Positions 49,605-59,965 of a DNA stretch of 64,000 nucleotides are shown piece by piece. Within the stretch, counting starts at the first letter, position 1. Each line of letters opens with the position of its first letter. The stretch comes from Bradysia coprophila (lineage: Eukaryota > Arthropoda > Insecta > Diptera > Sciaridae). The stretch lies in contig NC_050737.1 of NCBI RefSeq assembly GCF_014529535.1, positions 6,154,487-6,218,486 of the forward strand, read 5' to 3'. The notes below the pieces were generated by a model. The model was not told the DNA's origin, did no database searches, and saw only the letters and a list, made by a program, of their open reading frames with translations. Made by a program: the position numbers and the translations under genes.

Positions 49605-49755
49605 AAACTTTAGGGAGGTCACACAGATCACCATTTTATTAGATACGCGGGAACACACCTTCTCCAAAATTGAATTTCTATGGTGTGGTGAATTTGTTGT
49701 ATGAAACGTGGTGTGTCAGCCGCGTATCTACATCTACATGATCTCCCCAAAGTTT
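49605..49755. mobile_element. Small inverted-repeat element (MITE)
   Basis: Ends AAACTTTAGGGAG and its inverse (CTCCCCAAAGTTT, one mismatch). Inner arms include AGATACGCGGGAACACACC against GGTGTGTCAGCCGCGTATCT. No ORF and no clear duplication. Confidence 0.65.
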
Positions 49756-50197
49756 CAGCAAATTTCAGTCAACATTGTGAAAGGTTTATTTTCACAAGTT
49801 TCATTCAGAGTAATGTCATGTTTAGATCACTATTAGCTTTGTCTAGTGATTTGTTCATAGTGCTATGCTATTAGCCAATATGGTCATAACAAGTGACAAA
49901 AAAAATAAAAGTCCATTTTTCATGTTAGTTTGGTTGAACCGAAGACCGAAGTAAAGCCATGCCTAGTGAACACATGAAAACATCTCTGCAATCTCTGTTA
50001 AGGTTGCGATTGCCATCTCTCTGAATTTGATGCAGTCAAAATAACATCGCAAATACTTGCGCCTTATGAAAGTACAGTTGTGTGAGTATTACAGCAACTG
50101 TTGCCTAATCGTATGATTGCTGACTTCAGTCAGACACGAACCTTCGATCTAAGCTGCTTCGAGTGAAAAAAAAAAAAATTAAACAAAAAACACCAAC

Positions 50198-51384
50198 ATG
50201 GCCGATCGGGATTTTCAAGAAAAGCTTCAGCAGTTAAGATGTAAGGTCAAACAAGGGGTAAGTTACAAAATTATTTACCGTTGGTGAAAGATTCGGCGAA
50301 TGCACACCACCGGAATTATTTCGAGTCTCATGCTTCACTAGTGTCTTTTCCACTGCCAGAAAGAAATGGAGAAACGAGCTCGTGCTGAACTTGAGCGTAA
50401 AAAGGCCACACTGATTGATAAGAAGACCAAATATTTACTTTTGAAGCTGCAGAATGATCTGCTCGATGTCGAGCTAGGTAAGAGTTTACATTCTTTACAA
50501 TCATTCCGGCGGAAAGGGTTACTATATGCTTTGGCTTTGTTTCACTTTCAGATCTAAAGGGCAGACTTAGAGCCAAGGAAAGTGCCCGGGGGGCGCATTA
50601 CTGGAGCAAAATCGAAAAGGAGGTGGATGACAAGATCAAAAGAATGGATGGTGCACTTAGTGAATTGGATGCTGAAAAACGAGACGAAAGTAACATGATC
50701 GTGAATTTCTTTAATTGGGTTAAAGATATCCCGAAAAATTTCGTAAATTTTTATCTCGCTGTCATGTTGTCGAGATCGCTTAAAATAAAACTTCATTCGC
50801 AGAGCGACGAAGTGTTGAGCCAAAAAGTGGTCGACCTTCAGCAGAAGGGGGAAGAGACGAAAAAGTGCATTCAGGAACTTGAAAAACAGAAGGAAGAAGT
50901 ACGTGCAGAAACGGCGGCAGAATTAGCGATAAAGCAAGAGCGAAATGACACTTTGGATGCCTTTTCCAAAGACGTGAAGACGTAAGTTTCTTTCTTTTTT
51001 AAACAATTGACACAACAACAAAAATATCAAAAATTTAATTCGGCTTACAACAACAATAACGGACGAAGCGAATTTTTCTGACTCGAATCTTTATCTATAA
51101 ATCTTGCCATAAATTGCTTATTATTACTTGAACCAGGCTCAAAGTCTTAAAGCTTTCGAATTTGAATTCTTTAAAAACAGGAGAATTTTAGATACAGAAC
51201 TTTATGCTAGGTGTCCTTGCCATCTGCAAAACTTTGTTGATTTCTAACTTTGGCTAATTTCGATCAGACACCGATTTTATCCTCGCTTGAACGGAAATTA
51301 ATTAATTATCACAAAAATTTCGTATTTCACAGTGCCATCGTCCAAATTGAGGCCGAATTACGCCGTCGCAAAGTACAGAAATAA
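50198..51384 (+). CDS. Coiled-coil protein of unknown function
   Basis: Four exons: 50198-50257, 50360-50477, 50552-50981 and 51333-51384. The phases agree and give 219 residues. The start has a good insect context (CCAACATGG). No signal peptide. The protein is rich in Lys, Glu and Gln with heptad-like spacing: an N-terminal coil (about 20-60) and a longer C-terminal coil (about 140-215). Between them lies an amphipathic or hydrophobic segment (FFNWVKDIPKNFVNFYLAVM, about 107-126). The stop codon overlaps AATAAA, so the 3' UTR may be very short or a later signal is used. I do not recognise a family. A cytoplasmic structural or scaffold role is possible but unproven. Confidence 0.75.
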
Positions 51385-52864
51385 AATGTCGCATACCGCG
51401 ACCACATCCATTCATATAACCAGCTCCGAGACGAATTTATTATTTTCTGTTTTGATTTTTTTGTGATATTTGAAGGTTTCTTTTGTTAAAAATTTTATTT
51501 TCCGACAAGTTTGAATTGTTCCAGGTTCAGTGGACATACAGTTACCAAAAATAAACTGTTTTCGAAATGTCCTAAGCGAAACTATTTGTTTCAATTTCGG
51601 TGCAGGAAAACAACTCCGTGAGGATGATGTGATTCAGAGGATAAGAGTTCTCCGCAAGGAAACAGGATCATAATTTCAACGACAGTTTTTGGTGGAATGC
51701 GAAATCGAGAGATTATTAACCAAAATTGGAACATTGAAATTCTTGACGATCATTTTTTGAATGGTGTTGTGTTGATAGCCACTAACGTTTCATCGAAAAT
51801 GATTCGGAGGTACGCTTATGAGGAAGCATAAAGGCATTCGATGATATTTCGCTAAATTTATAGAAAATTGATTCAGTGTCAAAAACAGGAACAACACCCC
51901 ATATAAAAAGTGGTAGTTGTCTCGAGTGAGGCCTAGCTAGAGAAACTTGATAATTTCAGTACAATTCAATAAAACTAATCAGGGCGTCTCGGTTTTTTAT
52001 ACTTTAAGAGAACTGATCATTGATTCCTTATTTGTTTAGCCCATAGTTTAGTCATGCTTGGGTAAATTATTTCCAATTTTAGAATTCTTTTCGCCCATAT
52101 CTGATAGAAACGGGTGCGGTTTTTCGGAAAACATTTTCCCATATTTTCTTCAACTTTCTAACATTTCCCTAGACTTTCCCAAATTTTTATTAATTTAAAA
52201 AATATATTTTTGGGAAAAGTATAGGAAAATTCGGGAATATGAGGACAAATTTAGGAAAAAGGCACTTGGACCAGGACTTCACATATAGCTTCACATATTT
52301 TCATCAGATTTTTTGTGAGCTCAGACTCTGGCTGTTAGCTACGAGAATAATTTAAAAATACTAACTGACGACACTCCAAATTTTTAAGACGTAATTACTA
52401 CATGATCACGACGTTTTTAGTGTACGACCTATAATATGTTAGCAGACCCCACTATTTAAGTTGAATAAAAACCCAAACAAATCAATAAACTTTGAATACG
52501 CATTTAATACATTGTCATGATGACCACAAGGTTTGTCTGCTGGTTTATTTCCTATTTTTGTATTGTTACTAACTTAAGCTGAACGACTCTACATCGTTTT
52601 TTTCTTTTTTGTAAAAAGTCTTGGTAATTTCCATGAAAGATAATGTCCGGGGGTTTTTTTGAGAACGAGTTGGTTCACAAAAGCGTAAATACGTAGTAGT
52701 AGACAGACAAACTGGTTTATCTTTAAACGAAATTTATTTTGATCCATCATTCAGCTAAACAAAATCTTTATCAATTTGCTCATCGGACAACAGAAACGTT
52801 ACAGACACCGAACGAGCATATTCCGATTCTATTTTCAAGTGCATCAACAGTGAAAAATTTTAAA
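51385..52864. other. Intergenic, no supported gene
   Basis: AT-rich. A weak inverted pair of TTTTCCC/GGGAAAA-type sequences lies near 52130-52260. It holds the 5' flank of the next gene; no clear TATA box seen. Confidence 0.4.
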
Positions 52865-53324
52865 ATGAAGGAAATAATCTTCATCGTCATCGCTTTTTGT
52901 ATCTTCGCGGTAAGGAAAAAATGGTGATACTCTTAAAGACAAATCAAAAATATCTTCACTTCAGTTAAATAATGCTGATCCCGAACCTAGACCAATACCA
53001 CAGTTTTTCTTATTACGTGCACAGCAAGAAGCTGACGCAAGAAACGCTGCGGAACGAGATGCGACAGAGGCCCGAAACGCTGCTGCTCGAGAAGCAACAG
53101 AAGCTAGAAATGCTGCAGCTCGTGAAGCAGTAGAAGCCCGAAACGCTGCCGCTCGAGAAGCAACAGAAGCTAGAAATGCTGCAGCTAGAGAAGCTGCACG
53201 TCGTAATAATTATTATAGGCGACCAAACTACCCACAAAACCTTGGCTTTAATCAACAGCCAGGGTTCGGACAATCATATTACCCTCAACCTACCGGTTTT
53301 AATCAGCAGCCAGGGTTCTTTTGA
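52865..53324 (+). CDS. Small secreted protein with 11-residue Ala-rich repeats
   Basis: Two exons: 52865-52909 and 52965-53324, joined in frame to 134 residues. Exon 1 is almost exactly the signal peptide (MKEIIFIVIAFCIFA). The middle holds four perfect-length 11-residue repeats of TEARNAAAREA type, preceded by one diverged copy (ADARNAAERDA). This should form a long amphipathic alpha-helix with Arg/Glu pairs. The tail is Tyr/Asn/Pro/Gln/Gly-rich with two GFNQQPGF copies. The layout suggests a structural secretion such as silk, glue, cuticle or peritrophic material. The 11-residue periodicity also recalls group 3 LEA proteins and alanine-rich antifreeze helices, but the charges and signal peptide argue against a simple match. 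AATAAA near 53346 could be its polyadenylation signal. Confidence 0.8.
53031..53195 (+). repeat. 33-bp coding tandem repeats
   Basis: One degenerate and four good 33-bp units (starting at 53064, 53097, 53130 and 53163). Units 1 and 3 use GCCCGAAACGC, units 2 and 4 use GCTAGAAATGC, for the same peptide. This indicates duplication of a two-unit block. Confidence 0.9.
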
Positions 53325-54113
53325 GTTAGTTAATTGGAAAAAGTAATAAAAACCTTCGAACTAAGTATAAATTTTTCAAATTTAATTTCTCATTTCTTGT
53401 AGAGCTGTGCTAAGTCGATATGCGAAGTAATTTACAGTTCTTTGAGTGGTACGATAACGCGGTTAACTTTGAGATGTGGAAGCTCAGTACTTGGCTAATT
53501 AGGTGAGATTACTCTTAAACTGTTTCAATAAAAAGCAATTATCAATGTTTCAATGTATCACTTAGTTTTCTTTTAAGAAAGTATCGATTGTGCTTCGAAA
53601 ACATAAGGACGTAGATTTTGGTACTAAATGAATTGATTGAAAAGTGAATTTGTGAGGTGTTAATATTATTAGAGTTGCTGAGGCAAAAATGTAAAATTTA
53701 AATTTAAATGTTTGCACTTAGTTACATAAAGTGCAATGTACTTAGTGCATTCATGTCCAGGTCACAAGACCATCAAAAATATTTATTATCGTGTACATGT
53801 TACAGTGATTTTCTTATAGCTTTCAAGGGCTTCGGCGAGCTTTTTTGAACTTTAGATTAAACTTAAAAGCTTATCAAAGCTCGATACGATTTTCAAGTTA
53901 GTAGAAAATTAGTCAGAATCTCTTAAAATAAACCAAAACTTCAACTTCAAAGTTACTTGTAACATGACACCAAATTTATTGTAATAATTCAACATCTCAC
54001 TTCAACTAAAATATCAAATTTAATTAAAACTCTTCTTGAAAATAAAGGTTGCACATTTTAGGTTGAACTGAAATGTTGCACATTTTCTACTCTATTCGTC
54101 ATTCTGAAATAGT
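53325..54113. other. Intergenic, no supported gene
   Basis: AT-rich. Apart from the likely polyadenylation signal near 53346, nothing recognised. Confidence 0.4.
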
Positions 54114-54251
54114 ATGTTGTGTTACAAGTATTGTAATGTTGATTTTTTCAGCACTAGACCCAAGTTTTCCTTACGAGCGGAGCGACGAGCGAGTAAGGAA
54201 AATTGGGTCGTGTGCTGAAAAAATCTCATTACAATACGTGTAACACATCAT
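54114..54251. repeat. Near-perfect 138-base hairpin with GC-rich apex
   Basis: Arms of about 58 bases pair with few mismatches (ATTTTTTCAGCAC, TTTTCCTTAC and their inverses). The apex is GAGCGGAGCGACGAGCGAG. No ORF. Confidence 0.75.
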
Positions 54252-54252
54252 G

Positions 54253-54511
54253 CTTTGTGCCAACCGAGAATTGAAATAGACAAGAGCACAAAAAATCATA
54301 ATTTTCATTGTAAACAATCACTCTTCAAATTTGATCGATCACGTTGCTTTGCATTTTTTTAAAACGAATGCTGTAACAACTCATACAAATTCCATATCAA
54401 CACTGCTTTGAGTGTTGTAATATCACATCAAACGGGTGCTGAAATAAGTCACTTTACAACACTAAAATGAGTGCTGAAAAGAGTCGCATTTCAATTCTCG
54501 GTGGCACAAAG
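54253..54511. repeat. Inverted-repeat element abutting the hairpin
   Basis: Ends CTTTGTGCCAACCGAGAATTG and the inverse of CAATTCTCGGTGGCACAAAG, enclosing about 210 bases. It begins within two bases of the preceding hairpin's end. Confidence 0.6.
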
Positions 54512-56463
54512 ATTTCTATCAAACCCAAGATTGTTGTATTTTGAAATGTGGTAAATAATACCAGACATGTCATCGAACACAATTGAAGGGATAGCACAAA
54601 TTGATTAATCAAAATATCCAAAAATGTTCCGTTACGTTTCGAATTCGCATACGAACCAGAAAGAAAAATTGTTTCGATAAAACGAGAATATTATTCAATT
54701 TTCATTGCATTCCTTCACTTTAAATGGAACATTACAGTCCAATTATTCCAAAATTATCTGCGAATTATATGAACCGCGCACTAAGAAACTTATTAAAATG
54801 AACGACCGATAATTGAAGCTCGACCTGTGATCTCTCGTGCATCTCTATTCCAGATAGATCAATTTAGCTGCAAGTTGAGTCCCGTCTATTGTTGTTTTTA
54901 TTCAGTCGCGAATGCGAACACAGTTAACGTATTGGATATAGATATAATATGAAAACAGAACGAAAAAGACCTACGAAGAAATTCTACGAAAGTAATGAGA
55001 TTTTCAGCTGATTACAATTTCTTCTGCACTTTTTTTTAGCGATGCACACACGGTAACTTAGACATTGTCGGTACATCACATTGAGTTGTTAAGATTTGAA
55101 GCAAGGAATCCCTTCTATAGATACGCGAAATGAAAAATATGTTTTAATGAATTCCGATAAACGATTAGAGAAAAAAAAAAATCTTCCAACTATGATCACA
55201 GATGACGGTACAAAATGTGATAATCCATTTTTCCCATCTACTCAATCTTATACATTCATTACGTGAGCTGATTATCAAGATCATTTCTTTATTTTGTTCA
55301 AGACATTATTATCTCAATTGTCGCATTTTATGATCAATTATTGTCGAAAATGCTAATAGAGTGAACTATGCACTTGCTGATAAATAAAACTGATGCAAAA
55401 CAACTTCTACACCTTACTAGCACTTAAAGGTATGCACATAATAATAATAATAACAAAAAATCGAAATTAATTCATTTTCATCGTACATATTACAAATGAT
55501 TTATCGACTAAATAGAATATTTATACGGAAAACCGCCTCAGCGGATTTATGGCCAATTAACTTTCGGTTTGTTTTTTACGCGCTTCAAGGGAATGCATTC
55601 ACGCACTTGCTTTAATTGATGGAAGGAAAATCGTACTTACCTATCACAGACGCAGTTACACCTTATAAATTTCTGGACCGTTGTTTTGGTCTGACCGAAT
55701 GTTTTGAATTTTTTCTATGCGTTGTGTGTTGGGTGACGTCACTCACTATCTGATCTTGAGTGGGAAACACGGGACTGTAAATGACGTCGTAAGTCATTGA
55801 GTATCTGTGGATAATAAGACACATATCTTCAGATCCAACTATTTTAATTCGACATGAGTAACAGCCTCAAGACCTGAGTTCATTTCTAATTTCAGATATT
55901 TACAGGGGATAAAAGAAGACTCCGAAAATTCGTAGAAAATATCCGCAAGGTGTGTAGCATCGTCAACTATTTGAGCAATTACTTAAATGGTACTTTACAG
56001 ATTAATCAAATTTTATTAACATTATGACTGCATCAAAGGAATGTTATGGTAAACATTTATGATTCAACCATTATATTCCACTCTTTATAAACCGTTCGTT
56101 TATCATAAATATATTTCCGAATAAAATAGAGCGGTTTATTATGTTCTGATAACAAAACATCTGCATCGGCCGACCATCAATGTAAAATGAGAGTATTGTA
56201 CACGGAAGAAAAAGCGTTCGATTCGATTGAAACTTATCTTCGATTTGAGTTTGCATTCAGGAATTGCTCTTATTTAGTTTTAATAAAAAATGAAAAACTT
56301 TTAGCTCAAGATGAAAAGAACGCAATTTCTTTCAATTTTAAAGTTATATCCAAATGAAAGTGACTTTTGGTTGGAGTGAGCGTCGAAAAGCTTTTTGAAC
56401 CATAAGCTTTTTTGGAATTTTGGGAAAGTTAATTAAATTCCACAAAAGTCTTTCTTTAAGTTC
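54512..56463. other. Intergenic, no supported gene
   Basis: AT-rich, with an ATA microsatellite near 55438-55455. No gene recognised. Confidence 0.4.
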
Positions 56464-56544
56464 TAAAAAAGTTTATTCGATGTTGCTCAGATTCTTTTAT
56501 TTGGCAAATAAAAGAATCTGAGCAACATCGATTACACTTTTTAA
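56464..56544. repeat. Near-perfect palindrome with a 1-base spacer
   Basis: The centre has a perfect 26-bp stem (CGATGTTGCTCAGATTCTTT and onward) separated from its inverse by a single G at about 56504. The symmetry extends outward with two mismatches to about 40 bp per arm. Confidence 0.8.
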
Positions 56545-56758
56545 ATTCTTAATCTGCTCATCACCGAAAGAATCTCTCTTTAACGATAGCAAAGAAATCA
56601 ATTTTATTGTTTGGTTCAACATGACCAAAGTACCCCAAAAAATTAACTAGAAAAATAAAGAAAAAAAGAAAAATATTGGTGACCATCTAGACTAAAGGTC
56701 ACAATTTCGATCTTCTTTCATCAAAAAAAAAGAAATTTTTAAAATCAGTTAAGTTTCA

Positions 56759-56835
56759 CTTAAGGCCAGGTTAAGGCGCCTTACTCGCGGAATGTGGACA
56801 TTCGCGTTAGTGAGGCATCCTAACCTAACCCTAAG
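56759..56835. repeat. Imperfect hairpin
   Basis: The arm CTTAAGGCCAGGTTAAGGCG and its inverse GGCATCCTAACCTAACCCTAAG enclose a CGCGGAATGTGGACATTCGCG apex. Confidence 0.55.
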
Positions 56836-58338
56836 GTATCTGGAGCTTTGTGCTGACGGCCCAAAGACACGATCAATTTTGCGTCCACATACAATGGAAA
56901 ACGCAGCATAATTCTCGATCTCAGCAACACAAAATTGCTCATGTGTTTTCACTGAAAACTTTTCAGTCTCAGCCCCCGGTTAATTTCAAGTGTTACAAAC
57001 CTGATAGTTGCTTACAGTACGGTGTTAAAAAGCAAAGAACATTTTTCTCTGTGTAAAATTACCTACGTACGTAAAAAATGCAGCTTATAATTGCCATAAG
57101 GTAATTAATGTTCACAGCATTTCCTTGTTTTCTGAGAGTGATACACAATAAAGCTGATGACCGCAACCTTTTTTTATTATATCCCTTTATGTCGAATCAA
57201 TTTTATGTGCACAATATTCAGTTAAAACGAAGAATGATTATGTTCGTGGGAATAAAGAGCGATTGATTTTGTTTTAAATATGTTAGAGAGAGGTACAATT
57301 AGTCAATCATCAAATATTTCATTAATTATTCTGCATAATTAACTCAATATGTGTGTAATTGTATTGTTATTTTTTTTATTAATGGAAATGGAACTGCATA
57401 ATTGGCAGATATAATATGGTAAATGGTTATAATATACGATTTTATTGCAATGGAATCAAATAACACATACAATTTCGAATAAGCGGCTAAAGTGTCAGTC
57501 AGATAATTCGTTGAAAATTTATTGCAAATGAAGCTGTTGACTGATGCCCATATAATATAATTGTACTGCGGTGGAAAAGTTAATTTGGCATTAGATTGAT
57601 TTGAAATTATTTACACTTTCACGTGTTCGAGAAGTTTTTTTTTCCGATGGTTTCAGTCATTTCAGTCGTTACAGTTATTGTAATTATGGGCAGATGGTCG
57701 GTTGTTACTGTGTGTATATAAAACAAGACCTATTTCATTGTGACATATCACTGAAAATATTAACAAAATAATTTGAAGAAGTTTTAGGGTTGAATGCGAT
57801 CTCGGTGAAATTGGCTCATTGCTATCAGAATGATGTGGAAATATATCCCAAAATTCTGAAGTTCACTCATTTCGTTGCATATTCATAAATTCGTCTGTGC
57901 ATGAAAGGCTGCAAATCTATAATGAACCATAAAAACAGTCAGTGTCCTCCAAGAGAAGAATGCGAATAGTTTTCAAAAAGGATTGCGATTATTGTAGAAA
58001 CTATTTTCACCATAAGTATATAAACACTGAAGGTAATGCAAATCCATAGAAAAACTCCCTAGTTTCGTGTCAACATAATTTTTATAACGTTGGTTACAAG
58101 TCAAATTCAATTTGTTAGATTGCAACACATGTTAAAAGTTAATATTACCCAAATAGCATTATTACGCCAAACGTCATGGTTGCAACATAACAGATCTTGG
58201 GTCTAACTTGGGTTCCGTAAAGTGTTTGCACTACCTCCAGTATTTATATTCTTTGATTACACCCGATTACAACGCTATAAAATAAGGAACTAGTTATTTT
58301 CGCAACAAGTGACGATGTTGTATACAACTCGATGATAA
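56836..58338. other. Intergenic; promoter-like TATATAAAA without an ORF
   Basis: TATATAAAA at about 57715-57723 is followed at about 30 bases by ATATCACTG. No ORF of any length follows, so I do not call a gene. The rest is AT-rich with no feature. Confidence 0.35.
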
Positions 58339-58424
58339 ATGCTTTTTTAGGCACACGATATGTATTGTCACTCACGGCCTATGGCCCTGAGTGACAATCT
58401 ACACGTCTAGTGCCTAAAAAGCAT
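58339..58424. repeat. Short hairpin, first of an adjacent pair
   Basis: ATGCTTTTTTAGGCAC pairs with GTGCCTAAAAAGCAT. Further in, ATTGTCACTCACGGCC pairs with GGCCCTGAGTGACAAT around a TAT loop. Confidence 0.7.
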
Positions 58425-58438
58425 ATAAATAACTATTA

Positions 58439-58516
58439 AATGCTTTTTTAGCGAATGAGAGGTATCCAGATCGAGCCGGAGGCGAGTGCTGGAATCGAAT
58501 CCGCTTAAAAAGTATT
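58439..58516. repeat. Short hairpin, second of an adjacent pair
   Basis: AATGCTTTTTTAGCG pairs with CGCTTAAAAAGTATT. The apex is GAGCCGGAGGCGAGTGC. It shares its outer arm sequence with the hairpin just upstream. Confidence 0.6.
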
Positions 58517-59090
58517 ATAGAATAAGTTGGTATGTTTTCCTAAACGACGAAATCGCGATATTTCAACACTAGTTAGGAAATAGCTATTGTCGTTATTTAC
58601 GCAACGATTGAGCAGGCCGGAAGAGTTACGTGTTAAGTTTTCCATGCTCAACACTTGAAAGTTTAGACCTAAACCACACTCGAGAACACGCGTCTGTACA
58701 ATATTTGTTTCAGTAAATTAATGATAAATTTTCCCGAATATTAAATGAAAACAAAACTTTACATTCGCGATGTTGGATTTTCAAAATATTAAACTAAACT
58801 GACAACTACCAAAAATGTCAATTACGTAAACGAAATGTGCATCATACAAACTGATGTTGGGGACACATTTTGCCGTACGAAATACCTGTCTAGGAATAAT
58901 TCGTCTAAGGTCTACAACAGATGCGTATACAACTTTTCATGCTGAGGGCCTAAATTACGAGAAAAATTCCGTAATTTATGCCCAAGGTATGTAAAAGTAC
59001 TTCCGGACTTCAGTCCTTGTCGTCCTCGTGACAATACTATCATAATATTGCTACGACTATTGCGACGACATCTACAATTATTAGTAGATT
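58517..59090. other. Intergenic, no supported gene
   Basis: AT-rich, with a small inverted pair at about 58950-58990 (GGCCTAAATTACG against CGTAATTTATGCC). No gene. Confidence 0.4.
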
Positions 59091-59206
59091 ACAGCAGAGC
59101 CTATGTAAACGAGTAATACATGTGTGCGATGTTTGAGGCGTGTGAGCCGAAGGCGAACCGCCTAATTTCGCACACATGTATTACTCATTCACATAGGCTC
59201 TTCTGT
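59091..59206. repeat. 116-base hairpin with GC-rich apex
   Basis: The arms ACAGCAGAGCCTATGT and ACATAGGCTCTTCTGT continue inward through GAGTAATACATGTGTGCG and its inverse. The apex is GTGTGAGCCGAAGGCGAACC. Confidence 0.75.
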
Positions 59207-59218
59207 ACTGTTCTTTAA

Positions 59219-59710
59219 TGTGTAGGCATCCTGTGCGTTGTATTTACATTGTCTAAGATGAAAACTACGAAACAATTTTGCATAAAAATAGCATTTCGGA
59301 ACCTTTTCACTCCTAAACATTTTGCACTAAAATTTAATATTCATTTAGTAGGCATCGGTTGTGCACGCCATTTCGGCGATATTTATTTGACTTCTTTGTT
59401 GTTGTCATTCTCAGTTTCAGTGAAAAAATTTTGATTTTGTTGTTTAAAATTGTAAATTCAGTTGTGATTTTAGTGTTTTCTTAATTGTATCGTTGGCAAG
59501 TGCACCAAAAAATAGTTGTGCCTGCGTAAATTCTAATTTATATCGTGTTTTGTGTGAAGTGCAAACATAAACAAAATCATCGAAAAATTTCCGACCAGCG
59601 CATGTAAGTGATCGCGCATAGCATGTAAATCATCGAAAAGTCTAACATGTAAGTTCCATTTACATTCTCATCGCAGACAATGTAAATACAACGTACAGGA
59701 TGCCTACACA
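59219..59710. mobile_element. TTAA-flanked inverted-repeat element (piggyBac-type MITE)
   Basis: The ends TGTGTAGGCATCCTGT and ACAGGATGCCTACACA continue as about 37-bp terminal inverted repeats (through GTTGTATTTACATTGTCT). TTAA flanks both sides (59215-59218 and 59711-59714). The 492-base body has no credible ORF. The terminal sequence differs from the other TTAA element at 849-1256. Confidence 0.8.
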
Positions 59711-59802
59711 TTAAAAATTATTTCCACCACATTTCTGTAAGTATAGTCATTTCAAAAAATACTGCGATCCGAAACAGCATTTTATCTCCACTTTTGCTTC
59801 AC

Positions 59803-59957
59803 CAGGGGCGGATCCAGCTTTTGCTCTGACCCAGGCGGATAGAAGACAAACAGTTTCTGACCCAGACGGCTTTTGTTTAAAAAAAAAATTTCTATGTAAA
59901 AATCTTCTTCTGACCCCCGGCGACCGCCTCGACCGCACATAGGTGGATCCGCGCCTG
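59803..59957. mobile_element. hAT-type MITE with perfect 8-bp target duplication
   Basis: The element starts CAGGGGCGGATCCA and ends TGGATCCGCGCCTG. TGCTTCAC stands immediately on both sides (59795-59802 and 59958-59965). The 8-bp duplication and CAGG-type ends are typical of hAT elements. No transposase. Confidence 0.85.
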
Positions 59958-59965
59958 TGCTTCAC

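Noticed and set aside
52965..53324. Antifreeze or LEA protein as the definite identity of the 11-residue repeat protein
   Set aside because: The periodicity fits, but the charge pattern, signal peptide and Tyr/Gln/Gly tail do not match either family well enough.
57715..57750. TATATAAAA with initiator-like sequence
   Set aside because: No ORF or RNA structure follows, so there is no gene to attach it to.
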